From contig NZ_PITQ01000010.1 in NCBI RefSeq assembly GCF_002834385.1, positions 17,453 through 81,452 of the forward strand: DNA of 64,000 bases, written 5' to 3'. Below, in pieces: positions 35,164-44,242 of this stretch. This DNA is from Rahnella sp. AA (GTDB lineage Bacteria > Pseudomonadota > Gammaproteobacteria > Enterobacterales > Enterobacteriaceae). The translations under genes and the position numbers were made by a program. The notes beneath the pieces were generated by a model that worked only from the letters and a program-made list of their open reading frames with translations, searched no databases and was not told the origin of the DNA. The first letter of the stretch is position 1, and the number at the start of each line of letters is the position of its first letter.

Positions 35164-35655
35164 CTGTAACACCATCCAGGGGCTGAATGCCCAGGGGGTG
35201 CTTCTGACGCTGTTGAGCAAATCTTCAGGTTTTACCCACTGATAATCCATCACTTCGGTATTGCGTGGCGCCGGGCTCTGGCGGCTGAATGCGGCAAAAA
35301 TCGGGCAAAATTCATTCTCAACAATGCCGGAGGCGTCGGTCGCATAATACTGAAATTCGCCAATCAGCGAGGTGATCTTTTCAACCGACAGCCCCAGTTC
35401 GTACTGGCAGCGGCGATAAACTGCGGCCTGCAAAGATTCGCCAGGGAGCGGGTGTCCGCAGGCGGAGTTCGTCCACACACCGGGCCACGCAACTTTGCTC
35501 AAAGCGCGGCGGGTGAGCAGGATTTCTCCGCGATCGTTGTGGATATAGCAGGAAAATGCCAGATGCAACGGCGTGTGATTTGTGTGTACCAACGCCTTGT
35601 CCATAGTACCCGCCGGTTGATTTTTTACATCAAGCAACACGACTTCTTCAATCAT
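35122..35655 (-). CDS. idi: Isopentenyl-diphosphate delta-isomerase, type I
   Basis: 177-residue Nudix-fold enzyme interconverting IPP and DMAPP for isoprenoid synthesis. Catalytic Cys66 in NSACGHP and Glu115 in ENEFCP correspond to Cys67 and Glu116 of E. coli Idi; the metal ligands His25 and His31 region (HTNHTPLHLA) are present. Stop codon lies inside the convergent kinase gene. Eleven bases after the marR-type gene, which may be co-transcribed. Confidence 0.93.
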   Translation of the reverse strand: MIEEVVLLDVKNQPAGTMDKALVHTNHTPLHLAFSCYIHNDRGEILLTRRALSKVAWPGVWTNSACGHPLPGESLQAAVYRRCQYELGLSVEKITSLIGEFQYYATDASGIVENEFCPIFAAFSRQSPAPRNTEVMDYQWVKPEDLLNSVRSTPWAFSPWMVLQLGQITEKNLSLLG

Positions 35656-35666
35656 AAAAACCCCTG

Positions 35667-36080
35667 TTATTCCCCCATGATCAGTTTCAACAGGCGAACC
35701 AGATGCTGTTGATCGTCAGGAGAAAGTCTTGCCAAAAATTCAGTGTCCACCTGCTGACCGATCGGTTGGGTTTTCGCCAGAACGGCTCTGCCTTCCGGCG
35801 TCAGCGTAATAAACCGTCGGCGCTTATCCGCCGGATCCGCTTCGCGAATCAATAACCCACGCGCTTCCAGTCGTGAAAGCATTTCTGCCAGCGTCGCTTT
35901 GCTGCTAACCGCGACATCGGTGAGTTGTACCTGTTCAATGCCCGGATTTTCAGCAATTGAGCGCAAAACCGCGTACTGAGGTTTGGTCAGATCCGGGATG
36001 CACTGCTGCCATCTCGCGGTGTGTTGCTGGAACACCTTTCGCATCAGGTGAAAGGTCTCCTGTCTCAATTGTGTGCTCAT
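35667..36080 (-). CDS. MarR-family transcriptional regulator
   Basis: About 137 residues, winged HTH of the MarR type: LTDVAVSSKATLAEMLSRLEARGLLIRE is present (recognition helix region ~55-80), with wing ADPADKRRRFITLT. Met at 36080 is favoured by spacing to AGGAAC; ATG 36083 is adjacent. It is divergent from the hydroxyarylate decarboxylase genes, so control by phenolic acids is likely, as for related decarboxylase regulators. A perfect 12-bp palindrome lies between. Confidence 0.85.
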   Translation of the reverse strand: MSTQLRQETFHLMRKVFQQHTARWQQCIPDLTKPQYAVLRSIAENPGIEQVQLTDVAVSSKATLAEMLSRLEARGLLIREADPADKRRRFITLTPEGRAVLAKTQPIGQQVDTEFLARLSPDDQQHLVRLLKLIMGE

Positions 36081-36188
36081 CATCCGTTCCTGAATTTCTT
36101 ATTGGTTTACCCCTATCTTAGCAACCTATGAATAGCGAATGCGACAGGCCATTGCAGGAATTTAAAAAGGAGTATAAGGTGATTTTCA

Positions 36189-36200
36189 TTCGTATACGAA
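36189..36200. promoter_or_regulatory. Candidate MarR operator
   Basis: TTCGTATACGAA is a perfect 12-bp palindrome in the divergent region, 65 bases before the decarboxylase start. Size and symmetry suit a MarR dimer. Confidence 0.6.
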
Positions 36201-36264
36201 CATATTTTAAAAATGAACAGTTTCTGAAAACGTCTTGAACACGACACCGAAAAGGAGAATCAAA

Positions 36265-37695
36265 ATGGCTTTTGATGATCTGCGCAGCTTTATGAGCGCA
36301 CTGGACGAACAGGGGCAACTGCTGAAGATCACTGAACAGGTGAAAGCAGAGCCCGATCTGGCCGCAGCGGCTAACGCGACCGGCCGTATTGGCGAAGGTG
36401 CACCTGCGCTGTACTTCGATAATATCGAAGGTTTTACCGATGCGCGTATCGCACTGAATACGCTGGGTTCCTGGCAAAACCATGCGATTGCGATGGGGCT
36501 GCCACCCTCGACGTCGACGAATGAACAGATCGCGGAATATATCCGCCGCTGGGATACCTTCCCGGTGAAACCGGTACGTCGCGACAATCCGCCGTGGGCG
36601 CAAAATACCGTCGAGGGTGAAGACATCAATCTGTTCGATATTTTGCCGCTTTTCCGCCTGAATGACGGCGATGGTGGTTTTTATCTCGACAAAGCCTGCG
36701 TGGTTTCCCGCGATCCGACCGACCCGGAAAGTTTTGACAAACAGAACGTGGGCATTTACCGGATGGAAGTAAAGGGAAAGCGCAAACTTGGCCTTCAGCC
36801 GGTACCGATGCACGACATCGCGCTGCATCTGCATAAAGCGGAAGAGCGCGGGGAAGATTTACCGATTGTGATTACGCTGGGTAACGACCCGATCATTACG
36901 CTGATGGGCGCGACACCGCTGAAATACGATCAGTCAGAATATGAAATGGCGGGAGCGCTGCGTGAGGCACCTTACCCGATAGCCACCGCGCCGCTGACCG
37001 GTTTCGACGTTCCCTGGGGTTCAGAGGTGATCCTCGAAGGCGTTATTGAGGGGCGCAAACGTGAAATCGAAGGGCCCTTCGGTGAATTCACCGGGCACTA
37101 TTCCGGTGGTCGCAACATGACGGTGGTGCGTATCGACAAAGTCTCTTACCGCAGCCAGCCCATATTCGAATCCTTGTATCTCGGGATGCCGTGGACAGAA
37201 ATCGATTATCTGATGGGGCCCGCCACCTGCGTGCCGCTATATCAGCAACTGAAAGCTGAATTCCCGGAAGTGCAGGCCGTCAACGCCATGTACACGCACG
37301 GGCTGCTGGCAATCATCTCGACCAAAAAACGTTACGGTGGGTTTGCACGCGCGGTCGGTTTACGCGCCATGACCACGCCGCACGGCCTGGGTTACGTGAA
37401 AATGGTCATCATGGTGGATGAGGACGTCGATCCGTTCAATTTGCCACAGGTGATGTGGGCGCTTTCCGCGAAGGTCAATCCGGCGGGCGATCTGGTTCAG
37501 CTGCCAAACATGTCCGTGCTGGAGCTGGATCCGGGGTCTTCACCCGCAGGGATCACCGACAAACTGATCATCGATGCTACCACGCCGGTCGCACCGGATA
37601 ACCGGGGGCATTTCAGCCAGCCGGTACGTGATTTACCGGAAACCAAAGACTGGGTTGTGAAACTTAATTCCCTGCTGGCGGGCCGTCAGGCCTGA
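36265..37695 (+). CDS. UbiD-type nonoxidative hydroxyarylic acid decarboxylase, subunit C
   Basis: 476-residue prenylated-FMN-dependent decarboxylase, similar to the C subunit of 4-hydroxybenzoate/vanillate decarboxylases (VdcC, KpdC, EcdC). The UbiD active-site region is seen in REIEGPFGEFTGHYSGGR (two catalytic Glu) with Mg/phosphate contacts upstream near ITLGNDPI. Releases CO2 from hydroxybenzoates such as lignin-derived vanillate. ATG 36265 follows AAAGGAGAA. Operon with subunit D; the B subunit (UbiX-like flavin prenyltransferase), normally first, is not here. Confidence 0.9.
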   Translation: MAFDDLRSFMSALDEQGQLLKITEQVKAEPDLAAAANATGRIGEGAPALYFDNIEGFTDARIALNTLGSWQNHAIAMGLPPSTSTNEQIAEYIRRWDTFPVKPVRRDNPPWAQNTVEGEDINLFDILPLFRLNDGDGGFYLDKACVVSRDPTDPESFDKQNVGIYRMEVKGKRKLGLQPVPMHDIALHLHKAEERGEDLPIVITLGNDPIITLMGATPLKYDQSEYEMAGALREAPYPIATAPLTGFDVPWGSEVILEGVIEGRKREIEGPFGEFTGHYSGGRNMTVVRIDKVSYRSQPIFESLYLGMPWTEIDYLMGPATCVPLYQQLKAEFPEVQAVNAMYTHGLLAIISTKKRYGGFARAVGLRAMTTPHGLGYVKMVIMVDEDVDPFNLPQVMWALSAKVNPAGDLVQLPNMSVLELDPGSSPAGITDKLIIDATTPVAPDNRGHFSQPVRDLPETKDWVVKLNSLLAGRQA

Positions 37696-37724
37696 GCATT
37701 AACTGACTGAGTTAAGGAGTGATT

Positions 37725-37952
37725 ATGATTTGTCCACGTTGTGCCGATGAGCATATTGAACTGATGGCCGTTTCGCCGGTAAAAGGCGTCTGGACCGTAC
37801 ACCAGTGCCAGCGTTGCCTGTACACCTGGCGCTCAACCGAGCCGTTGCGGCGCACCAGCCGGGAACATTATCCGCAAGCGTTTCGCATGACGCAGGCCGA
37901 TATTGATAATGCACCGATGGTTCCGTCAGTTCCGCCACTTTTAGCGGAGTAA
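37725..37952 (+). CDS. Hydroxyarylic acid decarboxylase subunit D (small zinc-ribbon-like protein)
   Basis: 75 residues with two Cys-x2-Cys pairs (CPRCADE and CQRCLYTW) forming a probable zinc ribbon, then RTSREHYP, as in VdcD/YclD. Role in the decarboxylase is accessory and not well defined. AAGGAG precedes the ATG at 37725. Thirty bases after subunit C. Confidence 0.9.
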   Translation: MICPRCADEHIELMAVSPVKGVWTVHQCQRCLYTWRSTEPLRRTSREHYPQAFRMTQADIDNAPMVPSVPPLLAE

Positions 37953-38326
37953 TGCCATTAACTGCTCCCTCTGAGAAGGGGGAGTGAGAAGCTTCAGAGC
38001 ACTTTCGTCTGAAATTCATTTAGTCATTATTCCCCATGCAAAACCCGGCTCTCCATTTTCTAATAAAAATATTAGAATCAGATAGTTAAAAATAATTCAT
38101 TAAAAAATCCTCCTCTTTTAGTTACCGAACACTTTCTCATTTTTGCCATCATAAACTCTGTAAAGGTAGACAGTTGTCGACTTTTCCTCTAAAAGTTCTG
38201 CAGTTCTCGCCAGACAAAACTAGTTTCTAATGGCAAATAATAATTTCTGAATGTTAAAGAGCGGCGAACTGATAACCGCCAGACATTGAGTTTTTCAAAC
38301 ACTACGGCACACCTTTTGGAGAATTT
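37953..38326. other. Intergenic region before the POT transporter
   Basis: About 370 bases, AT-rich in the middle, without a supported gene. Presumed to hold the transporter promoter; no clear terminator for the decarboxylase operon was found. Confidence 0.4.
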
Positions 38327-39880
38327 ATGCATTCCTCTGGTCACAAAAACGAGAGCCGGACATTTTTCGGTCATCCTTATCCGCTGGGTTCACTGTTTTT
38401 CACCGAAATGTGGGAACGGTTCTCGTTTTACGGGATCCGTCCCTTACTGATCCTGTTCATGGCGGCGACGGTCTATGACGGCGGTATGGGGCTCGCGCGT
38501 GAAAGCGCATCGGCTATTGTCGGCATTTTTGCCGGCTGCATGTACCTGGCTGCGCTGCCGGGCGGCTGGCTGGCGGATAACTGGCTTGGGCAGCAAAAGG
38601 CGGTCTGGTATGGTTCGATTCTTATTGCGCTCGGCCATCTGTCGATCGCCTTATCAGCGGTATTTGGCGACAACCTGTTCTTTATCGGCCTGATGTTTAT
38701 CGTTCTGGGCTCCGGACTGTTCAAGACCTGTATCTCCGTCATGGTGGGAACGCTGTATAAGAAAGGGGATGCGCGTCGTGATGGCGGTTTCTCGTTGTTT
38801 TATATGGGCATCAATATGGGCTCCTTTATCGCGCCGCTGATCTCCGGCTGGCTGATAAAAACCCATGGCTGGCACTGGGGCTTTGGTATTGGTGGCATCG
38901 GTATGCTGGTGGCTCTGGTTATTTTCCGCCTGTATGCCGTTCCGGCGATGAAACGTTACGACAGCGAAGTCGGCCTGGATTCAACCTGGAACAGCCCGGT
39001 ATCTAAGAAAAACGGCGTAGGGGGCTGGTTGCTGGTGCTGGCAGCAGGTGTGGCAGTGGTCGTAACGCTGATATCGCAGGGGGTGATCGTGATTAATCCC
39101 GTGGCGGTTGCCAGCGTGCTGGTCTACGTGATTGCAGTGTCAGTTGCCGCGTATTTTATCTATCTGTTTGTCTTTGCCGGGCTTAACAGGAAAGAGCGCG
39201 CCAGACTGCTGGTTTGCTTTATTCTGCTGGTCTCTGCTGCCTTCTTCTGGTCTGCGTTTGAGCAGAAACCAACCTCGTTCAACCTGTTCGCTAACGATTA
39301 TACCAACCGTATGATCGGCGATTTTGAAATCCCGGCGGTTTGGTTCCAGTCAATTAATGCTCTGTTTATCATCCTGCTGGCACCGGTATTCAGCTGGGCA
39401 TGGCCAATGCTGGCGCGGAAAAACGTTCGTCCGGGCAGTATCACCAAATTCATCATCGGTATTCTGTGTGCGGCTGCGGGCTTTGGGCTGATGATGCTGG
39501 CGGCGCAGAATGTGCTGAACAGCGGCGGCGCTGGCGTTTCGCCACTGTGGCTGGTGGGCAGTATTCTGATGCTGACGCTCGGTGAACTGTGCCTGAGCCC
39601 GATTGGTCTGGCGACGATGACGTTGCTGGCACCGGAAAGAATGCGGGGGCAGATGATGGGGCTTTGGTTCTGCGCCAGCGCGCTGGGTAATCTGGCTGCG
39701 GGGCTTATCGGCGGGCATGTGAAAGCCGATCAACTGGATATGCTGCCTGACCTGTTTGCGCGTTGTTCGGTAGCCCTGCTGATCTGTGCGGCGGTGCTGT
39801 TTGTTCTTATCATCCCGGTCAGGAAAATGCTGGAAAACGCTCAGGCGAAGACTGAGCAAAAACCCGTGACCCCTGCCTGA
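38327..39880 (+). CDS. POT/PTR-family proton-coupled peptide transporter
   Basis: 517 residues, about 12-14 membrane helices. The family motif E-x-x-E-R is present as EMWERFSFYG at ~residue 28-37, and FSLFYMGINMGSF and the conserved WSAFEQKPTSFNLF (helix VII Glu) mark a di/tripeptide symporter. It is more divergent from E. coli DtpA-D than those are from each other, closer to the long subtype. TTTTGGAGAA precedes the ATG. Confidence 0.88.
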   Translation: MHSSGHKNESRTFFGHPYPLGSLFFTEMWERFSFYGIRPLLILFMAATVYDGGMGLARESASAIVGIFAGCMYLAALPGGWLADNWLGQQKAVWYGSILIALGHLSIALSAVFGDNLFFIGLMFIVLGSGLFKTCISVMVGTLYKKGDARRDGGFSLFYMGINMGSFIAPLISGWLIKTHGWHWGFGIGGIGMLVALVIFRLYAVPAMKRYDSEVGLDSTWNSPVSKKNGVGGWLLVLAAGVAVVVTLISQGVIVINPVAVASVLVYVIAVSVAAYFIYLFVFAGLNRKERARLLVCFILLVSAAFFWSAFEQKPTSFNLFANDYTNRMIGDFEIPAVWFQSINALFIILLAPVFSWAWPMLARKNVRPGSITKFIIGILCAAAGFGLMMLAAQNVLNSGGAGVSPLWLVGSILMLTLGELCLSPIGLATMTLLAPERMRGQMMGLWFCASALGNLAAGLIGGHVKADQLDMLPDLFARCSVALLICAAVLFVLIIPVRKMLENAQAKTEQKPVTPA

Positions 39881-39914
39881 TAACAACAGTTCGCAGATAA
39901 TCATAATAAGCAGG

Positions 39915-39944
39915 AATGAGGCCGGTGTGGTAACGGGCCTCATT
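39915..39944 (+). terminator. Terminator after the POT transporter
   Basis: AATGAGGCC (39915-39923) pairs with GGCCTCATT (39936-39944); a T-rich stretch (CTTTTTG) follows after 12 bases. Confidence 0.65.
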
Positions 39945-40200
39945 TCGCTAAAACTTTTTGTATGCTCCCTCCGCGACCTAAACCTTCCCGTGTTTCTTAT
40001 CCCCGCGCTTGTTGCGCATTCTTTGTGTATCAGCCCGCCTGACATCATTCCTGATGTTACCGGTATCACATAAATCAAAAATCATAAGAAATTTATAACA
40101 TCTCGCAATTGTGACTGCCTTTTAACCATTTTATAACAAGTCTTCGGGCCACGGACGGACGGATTTTTGGTGTTTAACCCTACAAAAGGCAGGACGAAAA

Positions 40201-41580
40201 ATGACTGCGAAGTTATCCGTAAAAGAAAAAATCAGCTACGGTCTGGGGGATATGGCAAGCCATATTGGTCTGGATAATGTGATTATATTCCTGACGTTCT
40301 ATTACACCGATGTGGTGGGATTACCGGCAGTATTTGTCGGTACCATGTTTCTTGTGGCGCGCGTGGCGGATGCGATCGTTGACCCGGCAATGGGTCTGAT
40401 TGCTGACCGTACACAGACGCGTTTTGGCAAATTCCGCCCTTATATTCTCTGGCTGGCGTTGCCGTTCGGTGCCAGTTGTTTGCTGGTTTATGCCGTACCG
40501 GAATCCTTGTCACTGGGCGGAAAAATGGTTTACGCCAGCGTGACCTATTGCGTGATGATGTTGATGTATACCGCCATCAATATTCCTTATTGTTCGATGG
40601 GCGCGATTATTACGCCGGATAACACGCAGCGTATTTCACTACAGTCTTATCGTTTTTTCCTTGCGACGCTGGGCGGGGCAATGTCCACGTTCCTGATGAT
40701 GCCGCTGGCAGAAATGATGGGCGGAGGGAATAAACTCGACGGCTATTTTGGTGCGATGTCCATCATGGCGTCGGTTGCCGTTGTCATGTTTTTATTGTGC
40801 TTTTTCAATACTAAAGAGCGTATCAGTGCGCCACCGACGCATGCTAATTTCCTCTCAGATTTACGTGATTTAGTCCGTAACGATCAGTGGCGGGTCGTGG
40901 CGGCGCTGATCTTCTTTAACATCTCCTTCGGCGTCGTCCGCCTCGGCGCGATGATGTATTACGTGACGTATTATCTGGGCAACGTCAGCTACTTTATGTG
41001 GCTGCTGGCCGCACATATTATCGGCAAAAGTCTCGGCAGTTTGCTGGTCAAACCGCTGACCAGAAACCGCAGCAAACTGACCGCATTTACGCTGTGCGCC
41101 CTTCTGACGGGGGCGTTAAGCATGGCGATTTTCTTCGTTCCGGCGTGGATTTCCCTGCTGGTCGGCATGACGCTGCTGGTGTCGACGTTCTATCAGGTCA
41201 CCACCACACTGATGTGGGTGATGATGTCGGACGTGGTGGATTACGGTGAATATAAACAGGGCAAACGCATGGATGGCACCGTGTTCTCCACGCTGCTGGC
41301 AATTCTCAAGATGGGGATGGCGGTCAGCGGCGCCGTGGTCGGCTGGACGCTCGGCATGAGCGGCTACGTTGCGCATGCCGAGCAGCAAAACACCGCCGCG
41401 ATGCTGTCAATTATCGCGCTGTTCTCGCTGGTGCCGGGCGTGTTGTCGATGTTTAGCGCGTTGTCGATGCGCTGGTACAAACTCAACGACGCCACCATGA
41501 AACATATTAATCAGTCAAAAATCACACCGGAACGCGAGCCTGAACGCCAGGCTACCTTGCAGACACAGGAGTCCGTATGA
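40201..41580 (+). CDS. GPH-family sugar:cation symporter (YicJ/XynT-like)
   Basis: 459 residues, 12 membrane helices, MelB/GPH family: EKISYGLGDMASHIG at the N-terminus and the DPAMGLIADRTQTRFGKFRPYI loop (shown by its core residues D-P and R-F-G-K-F-R-P-Y), with MSDVVDYGEYKQGKRMDG near the C-terminus. Similar to E. coli YicJ and YagG, which are paired with glycosidases. Overlaps the GH31 gene by four bases, so it likely imports that enzyme's oligosaccharide substrate, probably a xyloside or glucoside. Confidence 0.88.
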   Translation: MTAKLSVKEKISYGLGDMASHIGLDNVIIFLTFYYTDVVGLPAVFVGTMFLVARVADAIVDPAMGLIADRTQTRFGKFRPYILWLALPFGASCLLVYAVPESLSLGGKMVYASVTYCVMMLMYTAINIPYCSMGAIITPDNTQRISLQSYRFFLATLGGAMSTFLMMPLAEMMGGGNKLDGYFGAMSIMASVAVVMFLLCFFNTKERISAPPTHANFLSDLRDLVRNDQWRVVAALIFFNISFGVVRLGAMMYYVTYYLGNVSYFMWLLAAHIIGKSLGSLLVKPLTRNRSKLTAFTLCALLTGALSMAIFFVPAWISLLVGMTLLVSTFYQVTTTLMWVMMSDVVDYGEYKQGKRMDGTVFSTLLAILKMGMAVSGAVVGWTLGMSGYVAHAEQQNTAAMLSIIALFSLVPGVLSMFSALSMRWYKLNDATMKHINQSKITPEREPERQATLQTQESV

Positions 41581-43625
41581 GCGAATTAATCGCCGAAAAA
41601 AACCGTATCCTCTGGCATTTTGATCAGCAAACGCTGGTGATTGAACCCTGGGGCGAAAACAGTCTGCGGGTGCGCGCGACCTGTCGTCCGGCGCTCAATG
41701 ACTCTCTCTGGGCGCTGCTCCCGCTGCATGAGCAACCTCAGGCGGATATCAGCCGGGGCACCGAGACGTTGACGCTTCGCAATGGCAACATCACGGCGAC
41801 CGTTAACATTAAAGGCCAGCTGGCGTTTTATAACCAACGCGGCGAGCTGATTCTGGAAGAATTCTGGCGTCAGCGTTCGACGGTGGGCATTGGCGCGACG
41901 GAAAAAAGTCAGGACAAATACATCAGTGCGCTGAAAATGGATGCGCGGGAGTTTAAAGCTATCCCGGGCGGAAAACACCAGTTAACGGTGCGCTTTGAGT
42001 CACGCCCGGATGAGAAAATCTACGGGATGGGGCAGTACCAGCAAAGTTGTCTGGATCTGAAAGGTTGCACGCTGGAGCTGGCGCAGCGAAATTCACAAGC
42101 CAGCGTACCGTTTATGCTATCGAACCTCGGTTACGGTTTGTTGTGGAATAACCCGGCGGTTGGTGAAGCCACATTCGGTAAGAACATAACGCGCTGGGAA
42201 GCGCTGGTGACTGAACAGATGGATTACTGGATCACCGCCGGCAATACCCCTGCTGACATTATGCGTCAATATGGCTGCGCGACAGGTACTGCGCCGCAAA
42301 TGCCGGAGTACGCGACCGGTTTCTGGCAGTGCAAATTACGTTACCGCACGCAGCAGGAAGTACTGGACGTCGCCCGCGAATACAAACGCCGCAACCTGCC
42401 GATTTCAGTCATTGTGATTGATTTCTTCCACTGGCCGAATCAGGGTACCTGGTGTTTTGACCCGGTGGACTGGCCGGATCCGAAAGCAATGGTGGCGGAA
42501 CTTAAATCCCTGGGTATAGAGACCATGGTTTCCGTTTGGCCGACGGTGGACAGCCGAACGGATAATTACAAAGAAATGAAATCTAAAGGCTATCTGGTCA
42601 ATACCGATCGTGGTGTCTCGGTGAATCTGGATTTCCTCGGGAACTGCACTTTCTTCGATGCAACGCATCCCGGCGCACGGCAGTTTGTCTGGGATAAAGT
42701 GAAGCAGAATTATTACGATCTGGGTATCCGCACTTTCTGGCTGGATGAGGCTGAACCGGAATATCGCGCCTATGATTTTGACAACTATCGCTATCATCTG
42801 GGGCCGGTACTGGAAGTCGGCAACATCTATCCGCAGAAATTCGCGCAAGGGTTTTACGAAGGATTGCAGCAGGAAGGTGAAAGCGAGATCGTCAATCTGG
42901 TGCGCTGTGCCTGGGCAGGCAGCCAGCGTTATGGCGTGCTGGCGTGGTCGGGCGATATCCACTCATCATTCCATGCACTGCGTAACCAGATTGCGGCGGG
43001 CCTGAACATGGGGCTGGCAGGGATCCCGTGGTGGACGACGGATATCGGCGGTTTTCAGGGCGGTAATGTCAACGATCCGGCATTTCAGGAACTGCTGATC
43101 CGCTGGTTCCAGTGGGCCGTTTTCTGCCCGGTAATGCGTTTACACGGCTACCGTGAACCACAGATTCAGCCGCCAGAGCAGTGGCGTGAGGGTATCGCGC
43201 AGTGTAACAGCGGTGCAGCGAATGAAGTCTGGAGTTACGGTGAAGAGAATTACGCGCTGATGAAAAACAGCCTGCACCTGCGCGAGACGTTGCGCCCATA
43301 TATCCGCCGCGTGATGCAGGAGGCGCATGAAAACGGCGATCCGGCCATGCGCACGATGTTCTATCATTATCCGCAGCAGGCTGAAAGCTGGCAGGTGGAG
43401 GATCAGTATTTGCTGGGGGCCGATATTCTGGTTGCGCCGGTTTTATATGCAGGGCAGCGCGATCGCAAAGTGTGGTTGCCTGCCGGTGAAAACTGGGTAG
43501 CGCTTAATGGTGAACGCTACGCCGGTGGGCAGACAGTGACGATAGGCACACCGCTGAGTGAAATCCCGGTGTTAGTGCGTGACGGGGCAGATGCCAGCGC
43601 GAAGGCGATTCTGCAAACCTTATAG
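41577..43625 (+). CDS. Glycoside hydrolase family 31 (alpha-xylosidase or alpha-glucosidase)
   Basis: 682-residue cytoplasmic glycosidase. Nucleophile Asp in TFWLDEAEPEYRAYDF, acid/base Asp in LAWSGDIHSSF, and the GIPWWTTDIGGF segment are clear GH31 hallmarks. The WLDEAEPE nucleophile motif differs from that of E. coli YicI (TDFGE), so this is another GH31 subfamily, and it is shorter than YicI. It releases alpha-linked xylose or glucose from imported oligosaccharides. Start overlaps the symporter stop (ATGA). Confidence 0.88.
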   Translation: MSELIAEKNRILWHFDQQTLVIEPWGENSLRVRATCRPALNDSLWALLPLHEQPQADISRGTETLTLRNGNITATVNIKGQLAFYNQRGELILEEFWRQRSTVGIGATEKSQDKYISALKMDAREFKAIPGGKHQLTVRFESRPDEKIYGMGQYQQSCLDLKGCTLELAQRNSQASVPFMLSNLGYGLLWNNPAVGEATFGKNITRWEALVTEQMDYWITAGNTPADIMRQYGCATGTAPQMPEYATGFWQCKLRYRTQQEVLDVAREYKRRNLPISVIVIDFFHWPNQGTWCFDPVDWPDPKAMVAELKSLGIETMVSVWPTVDSRTDNYKEMKSKGYLVNTDRGVSVNLDFLGNCTFFDATHPGARQFVWDKVKQNYYDLGIRTFWLDEAEPEYRAYDFDNYRYHLGPVLEVGNIYPQKFAQGFYEGLQQEGESEIVNLVRCAWAGSQRYGVLAWSGDIHSSFHALRNQIAAGLNMGLAGIPWWTTDIGGFQGGNVNDPAFQELLIRWFQWAVFCPVMRLHGYREPQIQPPEQWREGIAQCNSGAANEVWSYGEENYALMKNSLHLRETLRPYIRRVMQEAHENGDPAMRTMFYHYPQQAESWQVEDQYLLGADILVAPVLYAGQRDRKVWLPAGENWVALNGERYAGGQTVTIGTPLSEIPVLVRDGADASAKAILQTL

Positions 43626-43718
43626 AGTTATCACAAAATCGTTAACTCTCCGGGAGGATTCGGTAAGACATCCCTCTGTAGTCTGGTGCCATCGGTATCA
43701 GACAGACGTGAGGCGATC

Positions 43719-44225
43719 ATGATGAACAGACGTAATTTCCTGCTGGGCAGCAGCGCCGTTTCCGCTATTGCGGTGATGGGGCTGCTTCCGTCGTTTTTCC
43801 CCCGCAAGGCTGATGCGCAGGCGAAAGCTGAGGCGTTCGAGGTCACCCTGACCGACGCGCAGTGGCATCAGAAGCTGAGTAATGCGCAATATTATGTGTT
43901 GCGTGAAGCAGGCACTGAACGGCCATATTCCAGCCCGTTAAACGACGAACATCGTGTGGGTGAATTCGCTTGTGCAGGATGCAGCCTCCCGCTCTTTTCC
44001 TCCGCGACTAAATTTGACAGCCACACCGGCTGGCCAAGCTTTTGGCAACCGCTGCCCAATGCCGCGCTGACCAGCCGTGATACCACACTAGGCATGGTCC
44101 GCGATGAAGTGCATTGCCGCCGCTGCGGTGGCCATCTGGGGCATGTTTTTGACGATGGCCCGAAACCTACTGGCCTGCGATATTGCATGAACGGGCTGGC
44201 AATGACGTTCACCCCGAAAGCCTGA
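43719..44225 (+). CDS. msrB: MsrB, exported by Tat signal
   Basis: 168-residue methionine-R-sulfoxide reductase. The N-terminus MMNRRNFLLGSS is a twin-arginine signal with hydrophobic stretch and cleavage near ADAQA. The MsrB domain has zinc Cys pairs CAGC and CRRC, GWPSFW, and the catalytic Cys in RYCMNG. Tat export of MsrB fits the need to fold with zinc before transport. The start at 43719 follows GAGGCG. Seventeen bases before msrA, so one operon. Confidence 0.9.
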   Translation: MMNRRNFLLGSSAVSAIAVMGLLPSFFPRKADAQAKAEAFEVTLTDAQWHQKLSNAQYYVLREAGTERPYSSPLNDEHRVGEFACAGCSLPLFSSATKFDSHTGWPSFWQPLPNAALTSRDTTLGMVRDEVHCRRCGGHLGHVFDDGPKPTGLRYCMNGLAMTFTPKA

Positions 44226-44242
44226 CCACCAGGAAACTGACT

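Noticed and set aside
40080..40200. Possible CRP site near TTGTGACTGCC before the sugar symporter gene
   Set aside because: Only one half-site matches; the second half (TCACA) is missing.
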